DNA of 64,000 bases from Chloroflexota bacterium (lineage in GTDB: Bacteria > Chloroflexota > Anaerolineae > Aggregatilineales > Phototrophicaceae). The notes below the pieces were generated by a model. It was given only the letters and a program-made list of their open reading frames with translations, searched no databases and was not told the DNA's origin. Below are positions 17,079 through 26,370 of the stretch, piece after piece. The stretch is from assembly GCA_013388745.1 (NCBI GenBank), contig JACAER010000034.1, forward strand, positions 124,001 to 188,000, in the 5' to 3' direction. A program made the position numbers and the translations under genes. Each line of letters opens with the position of its first letter. Position 1 is the first letter of the stretch.

Positions 17079-18497
17079 ATGAGTGATTGCGATTTCGGGC
17101 TGATCGGGCTGGCGGTGATGGGTCAGAATCTCGTGTTGAACATCGAACGCAACGGGTACAAAGTGGCGGTTTACAACCGCACGACGGCCACCAAAGACGA
17201 ATTTTTGGCCGGGCCGGGCCGGGGCAAACGGCTGGCAGGGGCAGATTCGATCGAGGAATTTATCGGTCTGCTCAAGAGGCCGCGCAAGATTCAGATCATG
17301 GTCAAGGCCGGCGCGGCGGTGGACGCTGTGATCGACCAGCTTTTGCCGCACCTTGAGCCGGGCGATCTGATTATCGACGGCGGCAACAGCTATTTCCCGG
17401 ATACCGAACGGCGCGAAAAGGCGCTGACCGAAAAGGGTTTTTTGTATCTGGGGCTGGGGGTGAGCGGCGGCGAAGAAGGCGCGCTGTGGGGGCCGAGCCT
17501 GATGCCCGGCGGACGCCCGGAAGCCTATGAACTGGTCAAGGACATTCTGGTGGCGATTTCGGCCAAAGCACCCGACGGCGCACCCTGCGTGACGTATCTA
17601 GGACGCGGCGGCGCCGGCCATTACGTCAAGATGGTTCACAACGGCATCGAGTACGGCGACATGCAGTTGATCGCCGAAAGCTACGACATCCTGCATCGCG
17701 TGCTGGGGCTGAGCAACGCGGAATTGGCCGCGGTGTTCAGCGCCTGGAACACAGGCGAATTAAACTCCTTCTTGATCGAAATCACGGCGCAGATTTTCCG
17801 CAAGCCCGACGATCAGGGACAGGCGGGCGAACTGCTGGATTATGTGCTGGATAAAGCCGGGCAAAAGGGGACTGGCAAGTGGACGAGCCAGAACGCGCTC
17901 GATCTGGGCGCGCCGACGCATACGATGACGGCGGCGGTGGAGGCGCGCATTATTTCGGCCTATAAGGAAGAACGGCTGGTCGCCAGCCAGACATTGGGCG
18001 GGCCGCAGGCAGTGGGCAAGTACGCGGGCGATAAAGAAGCGTTTATCGAGGCGGTACGGCGGGCGCTGTATTGCAGTAAAATCTGCTCCTACGCGCAGGG
18101 CATGGCGCTGATTCAACTGGCGAGCGACGAGTATCAGTATCACGTTCCGCTGGATCAAACAGCGGCCATCTGGCGCGCGGGCTGTATTATCCGCGCCGTG
18201 TTTTTGGGCGATATTACCAGCGCGTATGAGGGGCATCCTGACCTGCAAAATCTGCTGTTGGCCCCCAAATTCCGCGATACGATTCAGGCCTACCAGGGAG
18301 ATTGGCGGCATGTGGTGACAGAGGCGATTAAGGTGGGCGTGCCTGCGCCCGCGTTCAGCGCGTCGCTGGCGTATTACGACAGTTACCGCAGCGCGCGTCT
18401 GCCCGCGAATCTGATCCAGGCGCAGCGCGATTTTTTCGGGGCACATACGTTTGAGCGCACGGACAGGCCGGGCGTTTTCCATGCGGATTGGGCGTAG
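17079..18497 (+). CDS. gnd: 6-phosphogluconate dehydrogenase, decarboxylating
   Basis: 472 residues, the length of the E. coli-type enzyme. It starts with the NADP-binding IGLAVMGQNL motif and contains DGGNSYFPDT, the family signature GVSGGEEGALWGPSLMPGG, and the active-site GGAGHYVKMVHNGIEY with Lys and His. It converts 6-phosphogluconate to ribulose 5-phosphate and CO2 in the pentose phosphate pathway. It has its own upstream interval and is followed after 23 bases by an enolase-superfamily gene on the same strand. Confidence 0.97.
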   Translation: MSDCDFGLIGLAVMGQNLVLNIERNGYKVAVYNRTTATKDEFLAGPGRGKRLAGADSIEEFIGLLKRPRKIQIMVKAGAAVDAVIDQLLPHLEPGDLIIDGGNSYFPDTERREKALTEKGFLYLGLGVSGGEEGALWGPSLMPGGRPEAYELVKDILVAISAKAPDGAPCVTYLGRGGAGHYVKMVHNGIEYGDMQLIAESYDILHRVLGLSNAELAAVFSAWNTGELNSFLIEITAQIFRKPDDQGQAGELLDYVLDKAGQKGTGKWTSQNALDLGAPTHTMTAAVEARIISAYKEERLVASQTLGGPQAVGKYAGDKEAFIEAVRRALYCSKICSYAQGMALIQLASDEYQYHVPLDQTAAIWRAGCIIRAVFLGDITSAYEGHPDLQNLLLAPKFRDTIQAYQGDWRHVVTEAIKVGVPAPAFSASLAYYDSYRSARLPANLIQAQRDFFGAHTFERTDRPGVFHADWA

Positions 18498-18520
18498 GAA
18501 GTGCGGGCAGGTCGAGGAAA

Positions 18521-19747
18521 ATGGCGAAAATTGTGAGGCTGACAACGGCGATTGTGAAAGCCAATTTTGAGTGGACGTATGTGCGCGTGTACAGCGATGC
18601 AGATGGCGGGCTGTACGGCACGGGCGAATGTTTTTTCGCGCCGGGTATCGAGCGCATTCTGGCTGAATTCGGGCAAATTCTGATCGGCGAAGATTTTTGC
18701 CATATCGAAAAACTGGTCGAAAAAATGCGCTGGGCAGCTTCGGGCACAGGGTCGCTGGCCGGTATCATCTGGAACGCGATCAGCGGCATTGAGGCGGCGC
18801 TGTGGGACTTGAAAGGCAAATATCTGGGGCTGCCGATCTGGCAGCTTTTGGGCGGGAAGTTCCGCGACGAGGTGCGCATCTATCTGGACTGCCACGCGGC
18901 GGGCGCGCTGGAATGCCTTTCGACACTGTTGCAACCCACGGCACCAGGCTGGGAATACGAAAAGGCGGCAGCAGGCTTATCGCGCGAGGAAATTATCCGT
19001 GCGTCTGCCGAACGCGCGCAGCAGATGGCGGCCAGCGGCTATACAGCGCTGAAATTTGACCTTGATCTGCCGGACAGCGTGTTCGACTCGGCGGCGGGCT
19101 ACACGCTGACGAGCCGCGACATTGATTGGATGGTGAAGCTGACGTTCGCGCTGCGCGAGGCGGTGGGGCCAGCCGTCGATCTGGCGATGGACGCGCACTG
19201 GCGCTACCGCCCCAACGAGATATTGCAGGTGGCGCGCGCGCTGGAAGGCTGCCGCCTGCTGTGGCTGGAAGACCCCGTGCCGCCGCACGACGAAAAATCG
19301 CTGGCGTATCTGCGCCAGCATACGCTGACGCCGATCGCCACGGGCGAAAATTTGCAGCTGCGGCACGGCTTCTGGAATCTGATCGTGAACGATCTGTGCG
19401 ATGTTATCACGCCAGACTTGCAAAAGGTGGGCGGGCTGGCCGAAGCGCGCAAGATCGCGGATCTGTGCGCGACGGCCAACAAACCGGTGGCGTGGCACAT
19501 GATCGGCAGCCCGATCGAGCTGCTGGCAAGCTGTCACGCGGCGCTGACCGTGCCGAATTTTCTGGTGTGCGAATTTCATGCGCATGATGTGCCGTTTTTC
19601 CACGAACTGGTGAGCGGCACACAAAGCTGGTTCAAAGCGGGCTGGGTGACGCCCGGCGACCAGCCCGGTCTGGGGATCGAATTGAACGAAAGCGTGGGCA
19701 AACGCTATCGCGCGCCCGGTTCGGCGTGGTTCGACAGCCTCACATAA
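18521..19747 (+). CDS. Mandelate racemase/muconate lactonising enzyme family (enolase superfamily), sugar-acid dehydratase-like
   Basis: 408 residues from ATG 18521 (GAGG upstream). N-terminal capping domain, then a TIM barrel: TALKFDLD (base Lys), DLAMDAHWRY (metal Asp), WLEDPVPP (metal Glu), ATGENLQ (metal Glu), and VAWHMIGSP (His acid/base). This arrangement is typical of acid-sugar dehydratases such as galactonate dehydratase. The exact substrate is not determinable. It follows gnd and its 3' end overlaps the convergent RraA-like gene by 8 bases. Confidence 0.87.
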   Translation: MAKIVRLTTAIVKANFEWTYVRVYSDADGGLYGTGECFFAPGIERILAEFGQILIGEDFCHIEKLVEKMRWAASGTGSLAGIIWNAISGIEAALWDLKGKYLGLPIWQLLGGKFRDEVRIYLDCHAAGALECLSTLLQPTAPGWEYEKAAAGLSREEIIRASAERAQQMAASGYTALKFDLDLPDSVFDSAAGYTLTSRDIDWMVKLTFALREAVGPAVDLAMDAHWRYRPNEILQVARALEGCRLLWLEDPVPPHDEKSLAYLRQHTLTPIATGENLQLRHGFWNLIVNDLCDVITPDLQKVGGLAEARKIADLCATANKPVAWHMIGSPIELLASCHAALTVPNFLVCEFHAHDVPFFHELVSGTQSWFKAGWVTPGDQPGLGIELNESVGKRYRAPGSAWFDSLT

Positions 19748-20429
19748 CGCCAAAACGCGTGAAGGCTTCGACTGTGCTCATGCCGTCAATGATGGCCTGC
19801 CGCACCTTGTTTTCGGTGCGCACTTTTTCGAGCGCGCGGCGGATAGCTTCGTCTTCGGCGCGGCGCGGCACCACAACCACGCCGTCCACATCGCCGACCA
19901 GGATGTCGCCGGGATGGATGGGAATGCCGGCGATTTCGACTGGCACGCGGAAATCGACGACTTTGCCGCGCGCGCCCTGATCCTGCCCGTAACTGCCATA
20001 AGAGAAGGTCGGGAAATTCAGGCGCAAGATGCCGTGCGTATCGCGCGAATAGCCGTCGAGCACCGCGCCCGCCGCTTTGAGATGCATGGCGCGTGTGGAC
20101 ATCAGTTCGCCCCACAGCGCGTAACGTGGCGAACCGCCTGTCGCCACGTAGACTTCGTGCGGGCGCAGATCATCGAGCGCGCGGAACATGAGGCCAAAGG
20201 GCTGGGCGCTCAACGGACTGCTGCCCTCGATTTTTTCGGCGAAAAAGTCGGCTTCCAGCACGGGCATGGCGCGCCCGACGAGCAGCATATCCGGGCGCAG
20301 CGCGCGAATCGTGGGCGGCAAAAACTGGTGCAGCAGCCCCATTTTATCGAGCACATCGCCGAGCACGGCGGTGAACAATTCCTTACGGATGTGGGCAAAC
20401 AGTTCGTCGTCGGAGTTCCAGAGGGTCAC
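19740..20429 (-). CDS. RraA-like protein (HMG aldolase/dimethylmenaquinone methyltransferase-annotated family)
   Basis: 229 residues starting at GTG with GGAG upstream. The RraA fold is shown by GGSPRYALWGELMSTRAMHLKAAG, the DGYSRDT segment (the Arg-Asp pair that binds metal and substrate in the aldolase members) and the late GDILVGDVDGVVVVPR. Members with these residues act as 4-hydroxy-4-methyl-2-oxoglutarate or oxaloacetate lyases, while others only bind RNase E. Last gene of a minus-strand operon with an importer, deaminase and oxidoreductase, so a catabolic lyase is more likely. Confidence 0.85.
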   Translation of the reverse strand: MTLWNSDDELFAHIRKELFTAVLGDVLDKMGLLHQFLPPTIRALRPDMLLVGRAMPVLEADFFAEKIEGSSPLSAQPFGLMFRALDDLRPHEVYVATGGSPRYALWGELMSTRAMHLKAAGAVLDGYSRDTHGILRLNFPTFSYGSYGQDQGARGKVVDFRVPVEIAGIPIHPGDILVGDVDGVVVVPRRAEDEAIRRALEKVRTENKVRQAIIDGMSTVEAFTRFGVM

Positions 20430-20457
20430 GGCGGCAGACTCCTTTGTGGAATGGGCA

Positions 20458-21645
20458 TCAGGCGATGAGCGAAAACTGGTGTTTGGGCCGCAGCAGTTGG
20501 CCTTCGGCGATGCGCGCGGGGCGCAGCGGGGCGAGCAAGGCCGCCGCCTCGGCGTCGCCTGCCAGCAGCGCGGCCATTGTCTGGCCGATGCCGGGCGCCA
20601 TCTTAAAGCCGATGCCGCTCATGCCCGCCGCCAGATACAGGCCATCGATTGGCAGGTTGCCGAGCAGCGGTTGACGATCCGGTGTCATATCGGCGACTCC
20701 GGTATAGCCTTTGCGCAGGCGCGCGTTCTCCATCACCGGAAAACGGCGCACGACACGCTCCCAGACGGTGAACGACATTTCCTGCGTGACACCCGGCGGG
20801 TCGATCGCCGGGTTAAACAAGTCCTCGAAACGATCCTGGGGGTTATCGAGCGCCGTACCGATCAGACACAGGCCGCCGGATTTTTCCGGGCGCATGTAAA
20901 AGTCGAACGCCGCATCGAGATACGAGTGCTGCGGCGCATCCGGCGGCATTTCCAGCGTAACGACGTAATGGCGCAAAAACGAAACATGCGACGCGATTCC
21001 CAAAGGGGCAAGCAGCGGGTCGAGCCACAAACCGGGCGCCAGCAGCACCTGCCCGGCCGTCAGCGTGCCTTGGGGCGTATCGACGCCGACCACCCGGCCC
21101 TGTTCGACGCGCACGCCGCTGACAGGCGTGTGCTGGCGAATCGTCACGCCGAGTGCGCGCGCCGCCTCCGCGTAGGCGTTGAGCGTCAGCACCGGATCGG
21201 CGAAACCGGCGTCGGGCGAACAATAGACACCAGCGATTTCGTCCAACACCGTGCCGGGGACGCGCGCCAGATAGGCTTCGGGCGTCAGTTCTTCGATCGC
21301 TGAACCCGCCGCGCGCCCCACCGCCGCAGCCGCGCGCATGGCGGGCAGTTCTTTTTCGCGCACGAACATCGCCAGCGTCAGCGGAACAAAGCCGCAGTCG
21401 CCGCCGATGTGTTCGTCAAAATGCTGGAACACCTCGATGCTGCGGCGCTGCAAGGCGGCCAGCGTGGGAAACATCGCCAGCGGTTCGATGCTGGCGACAG
21501 AAGCGCCGGTGCTGCCCATGCCCAAAAACGAGCGTTCCAGCACGAGAATGCGCCCGTGCTTACGCTGCGCCAGATAATAGGCGGTCGCCACACCGATAAT
21601 GCCGCCGCCGACAATAATCACATCTGCACTACTGTTCGGGTTCAT
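20458..21645 (-). CDS. FAD-dependent amine/amino-acid oxidoreductase (DAO family, sarcosine oxidase-beta-like)
   Basis: 395 residues from ATG 21645; GAGG sits 5 bases upstream, and an adjacent ATG at 21648 is too close. The frame stays open further upstream but that part overlaps the deaminase gene. The N-terminal dinucleotide motif is VIIVGGGIIGVATAYYLAQ, followed by a GSTGAS stretch and a C-terminal GIGFKMAPGIGQTMA motif closing the FAD site. The DAO family oxidises secondary or primary amines such as sarcosine, proline or D-amino acids. It lies directly downstream of the deaminase gene. Confidence 0.88.
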   Translation of the reverse strand: MNPNSSADVIIVGGGIIGVATAYYLAQRKHGRILVLERSFLGMGSTGASVASIEPLAMFPTLAALQRRSIEVFQHFDEHIGGDCGFVPLTLAMFVREKELPAMRAAAAVGRAAGSAIEELTPEAYLARVPGTVLDEIAGVYCSPDAGFADPVLTLNAYAEAARALGVTIRQHTPVSGVRVEQGRVVGVDTPQGTLTAGQVLLAPGLWLDPLLAPLGIASHVSFLRHYVVTLEMPPDAPQHSYLDAAFDFYMRPEKSGGLCLIGTALDNPQDRFEDLFNPAIDPPGVTQEMSFTVWERVVRRFPVMENARLRKGYTGVADMTPDRQPLLGNLPIDGLYLAAGMSGIGFKMAPGIGQTMAALLAGDAEAAALLAPLRPARIAEGQLLRPKHQFSLIA

Positions 21646-21671
21646 CATGACCTCGTGCTGCCACGCGGGCG

Positions 21672-23048
21672 CTACTGCGCGGCTAAGTCCGCCGCATAGC
21701 GGTTGTGCTGTTCGATCAGCGCGCCCAGTTCCAGCGTCGTAAGCTGCCCCTCGCGCACAATTACGCGCCCGTTGATGACGCTGTAGTCTACGCTGACGGG
21801 CGTACACAGAACGACAGCGGCTACCGGGTCGTGCAGCGCGCCGGCGAAACCTAACTGCTTAAGATGGATGGCGATAAAATCGGCCGCCATATTGGGCGCG
21901 AGCACGCCGACATCGTCGCGCCCCAAAACCGCTGCGCCGCCGCGTGTGCCGATTTCCAGCGCTTCACGGGCGGTCATCGCCGCCGCGTCGCGGCTGCCGG
22001 CGCGCGCCAGCATGAGCGCCTGCCGCGCTTCGGCGATGATATGCCCGCCGTCGTTAGAAGCCGTGCCGTCTACGCCCAGCGCCACACGCACGCCGGCTTT
22101 GCGCATTTTGGGCACAGGGGCGATGCCCGCGCCGAGCCGGGCATTAGAATGCGGGCAGTGCGCGACGCCTGTGCCCGTGCGCGAAAACAGGGCGATGCCG
22201 CTGTCGCTGATCTGGACGCAGTGCGCGTGCCACACGTCGTCGCCCACCCATTCGTATTCCTCAAGGTACTGTTCGGGCGTCAGGCCAAGCTGTGCCTGCA
22301 ACGCCTCGATGTCATAATCGGTTTCCAGAAAATGTGTGTGCAGATGCACGCCGCGATCACCGTAGCTGCGCGCCAGGCGCGCTAATTCACGCATGAAAGC
22401 GTGGGTGACGCTGAAGGGCGCGCCGGGAGCAACCACCACGCGCACCATGCCATACCGTTCGGCCTGATGATAGGTGTCGATGAGGCGAATCGTATCGCGC
22501 TCGATGAAGGCTTCGCTTTCGACATGCTCATCGGCCAGCAGTCCGCCTTTGATGCTGACGCTGCCGCGCCCCGGATGAAAGCGTAGGCCGATTTCCTGCG
22601 CTGCGCGGACTTCGTCATCCATGCGACAGCCGTTGGGGTAGACATATAAATGATCGCTGGAGGTGGTGCAGCCGGAAAGAATGAGTTCGGCCATCGCCAC
22701 TTTCGCCGAGACGTAAATCATGTCCGGCGTTAGATAGGGCAGATACTTGTACAGCCCATACAGCCAGCCCATGAGATCGTGATTTTGCATGGTGGGCACA
22801 GCGCGCAGCAAACTCTGCGACATGTGGTGATGGGTGTTGATGAGTCCCGGCAGCAGCACGTGATCGCGCAGGTTGAGCGTTTCGTCGGGCGTTTGGCCGG
22901 TGTGTTGCAAGCGGGCAACGATTTCTGCCGTTGTGCCCACCGCTTCGATCACGTGATCGCGCACCAGCAGCGCGCCGTCGTGGATTTCGCGCCGTGTCTC
23001 GTCCATCGTCACCAGCACATGGGCGTTTTTCGCCAGCAGCAATGTCAT
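21672..23048 (-). CDS. Amidohydrolase, 8-oxoguanine deaminase/atrazine chlorohydrolase-like
   Basis: 458 residues of the amidohydrolase subtype III. Metal ligands are seen in NTHHHMSQSL (HxH), HLHTHFLE, WHAHCVQI and GVDGTASNDGG (the Asp). The sequence, including LSGCTTSSDHLYVYP, CPHSNARLGAGIAP and RGGAAVLGRDDVG, follows 8-oxoguanine deaminase and TrzN/AtzB-type proteins as I remember them. Deamination of a purine-, pterin- or triazine-like ring is the expected chemistry. It sits 3 bases downstream of the permease gene. Confidence 0.88.
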   Translation of the reverse strand: MTLLLAKNAHVLVTMDETRREIHDGALLVRDHVIEAVGTTAEIVARLQHTGQTPDETLNLRDHVLLPGLINTHHHMSQSLLRAVPTMQNHDLMGWLYGLYKYLPYLTPDMIYVSAKVAMAELILSGCTTSSDHLYVYPNGCRMDDEVRAAQEIGLRFHPGRGSVSIKGGLLADEHVESEAFIERDTIRLIDTYHQAERYGMVRVVVAPGAPFSVTHAFMRELARLARSYGDRGVHLHTHFLETDYDIEALQAQLGLTPEQYLEEYEWVGDDVWHAHCVQISDSGIALFSRTGTGVAHCPHSNARLGAGIAPVPKMRKAGVRVALGVDGTASNDGGHIIAEARQALMLARAGSRDAAAMTAREALEIGTRGGAAVLGRDDVGVLAPNMAADFIAIHLKQLGFAGALHDPVAAVVLCTPVSVDYSVINGRVIVREGQLTTLELGALIEQHNRYAADLAAQ

Positions 23049-23051
23049 AGG

Positions 23052-23894
23052 CTACCCTTTGACCGCGCCTTGCAACATAGCGCGGAAGAACTGCCGCCGC
23101 AGCACAATAAAGGTGATGAGCACCGGAGCGATGATGATAATCGAACCCGCCATCCACACATGATAGGCCACTTCATACGAACGTTGGAAATCCAGCAGGC
23201 CGACAGTAGCCGTTTTCATGGTGTTGTTGGAAAGCATAATCACGGCGATCAAAAACTCGTTCCAGTAAAAAACAAACTCCATTAAAAACGTCGTAATCAG
23301 CCCCGGCAGCGCCAGCGGAATCACGATATTGCGGATGACGCCCAGCGGGCCGCAGCCATCGATCAGCGCCGCCTCTTCGACTTCGGTGGGAATGGCGTCG
23401 ATCGAGGCCTTCAAAATCCAGATGCCGAAGGGGATGCCGGTTGCCACATAGATGATAATCATGACAAGGTTGGTGTTCAACAAGTCCAGTTGGCTCGCCA
23501 TGCGGTAAAGCGCGACCAGATTGGTCAGCGTGGGGATCATGATGAGCGCCAAAATCACCAACTGGAGAATATTGCTGCCGCGAAATTTGTAGCGCGAGAA
23601 GGCATAGGCGGCGGGCACAGACACCACAACAATCAGAATCGAGGCGCCGAAAGCGTTGACGAACGTGTTCCACAGGTGATAGCGCACCAGATCGCTGCGG
23701 AAGATCTGTTCATAAGCAGCAATGGTCCATGTGCGCGGGAAAAAGTAGGGCGGGCGGGTGATGACTTCGGTTTCGCCTTTGAACGAGGTGCTCAGGGCGT
23801 AGGCCACCGGGAACACCGAGACCAGGCACACCAGTATAAGCAGCGCGTTGACGATAAAACTGTCGAACTGTTTTTGGCGTTTTGAGCGTACCAT
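23052..23894 (-). CDS. Carbohydrate-type ABC transporter permease (MalG-like)
   Basis: 280 residues with six membrane segments and the permease coupling loop EAALIDGCGPLGVIRNIVIPLALPG, which contacts the ATPase. It belongs to the CUT1 group (MalG/UgpE-like). It lies 3 bases after the partner permease. No ATPase gene is present in the operon, so a shared MsmK/UgpC-type ATPase probably serves it. Confidence 0.93.
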   Translation of the reverse strand: MVRSKRQKQFDSFIVNALLILVCLVSVFPVAYALSTSFKGETEVITRPPYFFPRTWTIAAYEQIFRSDLVRYHLWNTFVNAFGASILIVVVSVPAAYAFSRYKFRGSNILQLVILALIMIPTLTNLVALYRMASQLDLLNTNLVMIIIYVATGIPFGIWILKASIDAIPTEVEEAALIDGCGPLGVIRNIVIPLALPGLITTFLMEFVFYWNEFLIAVIMLSNNTMKTATVGLLDFQRSYEVAYHVWMAGSIIIIAPVLITFIVLRRQFFRAMLQGAVKG

Positions 23895-23897
23895 GGT

Positions 23898-24791
23898 TTA
23901 TTCTTCCCGCTGGAAACGCAGATACACGAGGGTGAGGATGAGATTGATGAGAAACATGATAATCGAAATGGCCGCGCCCAGCCCAAAATCGCCGAAGCGC
24001 CAGCCCTGCTCATAGAGATAAACGCTGGCGGTTTCGGTGGCGGGGATGTTGCCGGTGAGCGTCAAGATCACGCCAACCGAATTCAGGCCGCCGATGGTGG
24101 CAAGGATGATGGCGACCATAACGGTGGGGCGAATAATAGGCAGGGTCACGCGGAAAAAGGACGTAAAACGCGAGGCGCCGTCGAGCGCCGCGCTTTCCAG
24201 CACTTCCTGCGAGACATGCTGCAAGGCGCCCAAAAACAACAGCGAGGTGAACGGCAGCGAACGCCAGATGGTTGCCAGAATCACGATCAGCATGGCTCCC
24301 TGTGGACGCGCGTAGAGCGAGGTGCCGCCGGTCAGCGGGGAAATCAGGTTTTGGATCAGGCCGTAATCCTGCTGGAACAGCCAGCGCCATACTGTCCCGG
24401 CGACGACATCGGAAATGACCCAGGGGACGAAAAGCATGACCATATAAAAGGGGTTGAAACGCGAGCGCTGGTTGAGCAGCACGGCCACCAGCAGGCCGAG
24501 CACAACGGTGGCAATCACCGTGGCGGCGACAAAAGTGAAGGATTTTTGCAGGCTTTCGTAAAAATTGGCGTCGCGAAATAAGCGCTCAAAGTTGGCCGTG
24601 CCCACCCAGATCATTTGGCCGGCGCGCAGCCGGTTCAGGCTGATATAGATGGTATAGGCGGTGGGGTAGAACTGGACGAACAGCAGGATAAGGAGGCTGG
24701 GCAGCAAAAGCCACAAAGGTACCAGCCGTCGAAAATGAAACCCCGAACGCAGCTGCGTTCGGGCAGCGGGGGCTATCACTTCGGTACGCAT
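23898..24791 (-). CDS. Carbohydrate-type ABC transporter permease (MalF/UgpA-like)
   Basis: 297 residues, six membrane segments and the coupling loop LESAALDGASRFTSFFRVTLP. Start ATG is preceded by GGAGG. It pairs with the MalG-like protein downstream and the binding protein upstream. The 142-base gap to the binding-protein gene contains a GC-rich hairpin. The cargo is called sugar-like by family only; the neighbouring deaminase and amine oxidase would also fit a nitrogen-containing cargo. Confidence 0.93.
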   Translation of the reverse strand: MRTEVIAPAARTQLRSGFHFRRLVPLWLLLPSLLILLFVQFYPTAYTIYISLNRLRAGQMIWVGTANFERLFRDANFYESLQKSFTFVAATVIATVVLGLLVAVLLNQRSRFNPFYMVMLFVPWVISDVVAGTVWRWLFQQDYGLIQNLISPLTGGTSLYARPQGAMLIVILATIWRSLPFTSLLFLGALQHVSQEVLESAALDGASRFTSFFRVTLPIIRPTVMVAIILATIGGLNSVGVILTLTGNIPATETASVYLYEQGWRFGDFGLGAAISIIMFLINLILTLVYLRFQREE

Positions 24792-24886
24792 TAAGTCAGC
24801 CTCCTGAATTCCGTTTTTGTCACTTGCTGAGATAAAACCCGTATAACAGCGTCATGCAATCCTGTAGCGCGCGATCCGACGAAAGG

Positions 24887-24912
24887 GGGTGGAGGGCGGC
24901 GCGCGGCCACCC
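24887..24912 (-). promoter_or_regulatory. GC-rich hairpin between binding-protein and permease genes
   Basis: GGGTGG (24887-24892) pairs with CCACCC (24907-24912), with further G/C pairing possible inside the loop. Such intercistronic stems after a binding-protein gene often stabilise its mRNA or attenuate the permease genes. Confidence 0.4.
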
Positions 24913-24933
24913 TCCCGAATGAGCTGTTCAGGG

Positions 24934-26232
24934 TTACTGAATAGCGGCGTTGTAGTTGTCCTGCGCCTCTTGCAGCGTCGTCATAATGTCCAGCGACGGA
25001 TCGGCCAGGCAGCGGGCGAAAACATCGGCCAGCGCCGAAATGCCGCGATCATATTCGACCAGGAACGGCATGGGCGTGCCATAGGCGTCCATGATCTCGG
25101 CGACGGTGACCCAGTAGTCAGTCTGGAAGATTTCGGCATCGCGGGCGGAAATCAGCGAGGGCAGCGAACCATAAGCTGCGCCAAACGCGCCGTTGAGCGT
25201 GGATTGCATCGTGTAGTTGATGAAGGCCAGCGCGGCGTCGGGGTTCGGGCTGCCCACCGGAACGGCCCAGGCGGTGGCGTAAACGTTGGCGGCGGGCGAG
25301 CCACCTTCGAAGGCCAGCGGCGGCGCAAAGGCGATCTGCCCTTCTTCCGCCGCGGTCAGGATCGAATCCGATCCCAGATCATAGAGGGTGCCGTCGGGAG
25401 CAGTGACCGGGTTAGAGAAAACGTATGTCCAGGTGCCGGCCAGGATGGCACCCGCGGTGCTGTCCTTGAAGCTGTTTTCGAAGTCGAAACCGCTGGCCAG
25501 CGCGATTTCCGGCACGCAGCCATCGGCAAACAATTGGCGCACGTACTCGATGACGCCGACCATTGCTTCGTTGGCCCACGCCGCGCGGCCTTCTTCATCG
25601 CTGATGGCGGCCCCAGACGAGCGAATTAAGCTGTGATAGGCGACTTCCAGACCGAAGCTTTCTGTGCCCTTAAAGGTCAGCGCATACAGACCTTGGTCCG
25701 TCAGGCGCGAGCAGTCTTCCAGCAGCGCTTCGGCGCTGGTCGGGAAGCCATCGGGGTAGCGTTCGGTCCAGTAATACACCAGCGTACTGGGGGTGGCGGT
25801 GGGCACGCAGATCACGCGGCCATCGGGCGTGGTACAGGCGGCCAGCGCGCCGGGCGCCAGGTCATCGTACCATGACTGCTGGGTAATCCAGTCGGTGAGG
25901 TCGGTGAGCGTGCCGTTGTAGTCGTAGAAGCCCAAAAACTGCGCATCAACATACGACAGATCGGGCACATCGCCGCCGGCCTGCACGGCCAGGTTGAGCG
26001 CGCTGTTGATGACATCAAACGCCTGGAAGACGTTGGTGACCTGGTTGCCGGTGGCTTCCAGATAGCCATCGATCGCAGCGCGCATCCATTCGTCCTGCGA
26101 GTTCTGCGGGTTCTCCGAGTTAAACTTCGTCCACACCGTGATAGCGGGCTGATCTTGTGCGGCAACGGGCACTGTCACGCTGAGCAGTACCACGAGCAGC
26201 AGCAGAAACATGTAAAAACGCCTCATCCTCAA
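24934..26232 (-). CDS. Extracellular solute-binding protein of a CUT1-type ABC importer
   Basis: 432 residues. The signal peptide (residues 5-25, ending PVAAQD) has no lipobox Cys, so the protein may be released or held by another means. The mature part follows the family-1 binding-protein fold (AITVWTKFNSENPQ, WAVPVGSPNPDAALAFINY). AAGGAG precedes the ATG. First gene of the operon ending at 19740. The ligand is not predictable. Confidence 0.92.
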   Translation of the reverse strand: MRMRRFYMFLLLLVVLLSVTVPVAAQDQPAITVWTKFNSENPQNSQDEWMRAAIDGYLEATGNQVTNVFQAFDVINSALNLAVQAGGDVPDLSYVDAQFLGFYDYNGTLTDLTDWITQQSWYDDLAPGALAACTTPDGRVICVPTATPSTLVYYWTERYPDGFPTSAEALLEDCSRLTDQGLYALTFKGTESFGLEVAYHSLIRSSGAAISDEEGRAAWANEAMVGVIEYVRQLFADGCVPEIALASGFDFENSFKDSTAGAILAGTWTYVFSNPVTAPDGTLYDLGSDSILTAAEEGQIAFAPPLAFEGGSPAANVYATAWAVPVGSPNPDAALAFINYTMQSTLNGAFGAAYGSLPSLISARDAEIFQTDYWVTVAEIMDAYGTPMPFLVEYDRGISALADVFARCLADPSLDIMTTLQEAQDNYNAAIQ

Positions 26233-26335
26233 TACTCCTTAGCTCAAAAACGAACTTATTGTAGACAAACAAGAGTCGCCTCTTGCTTAATCCCCAAAAA
26301 GGTGAACGCCGCCAGAAAAGCGGTCGGCCTGTAGG

Positions 26336-26355
26336 GGCGACGTATGCGTCGCCCG
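26336..26355 (-). terminator. Hairpin downstream of the SDR gene, probable operon end
   Basis: A perfect 8-bp stem GGGCGACG (26336-26343) and CGTCGCCC (26348-26355) with a TATG loop, just past the minus-strand stop at 26371 and before the promoter region of the binding-protein gene. There is no T-run. Its flank CGCCCCTACA resembles the hairpin at 8303. Confidence 0.5.
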
Positions 26356-26370
26356 CCACAACAACGACTA

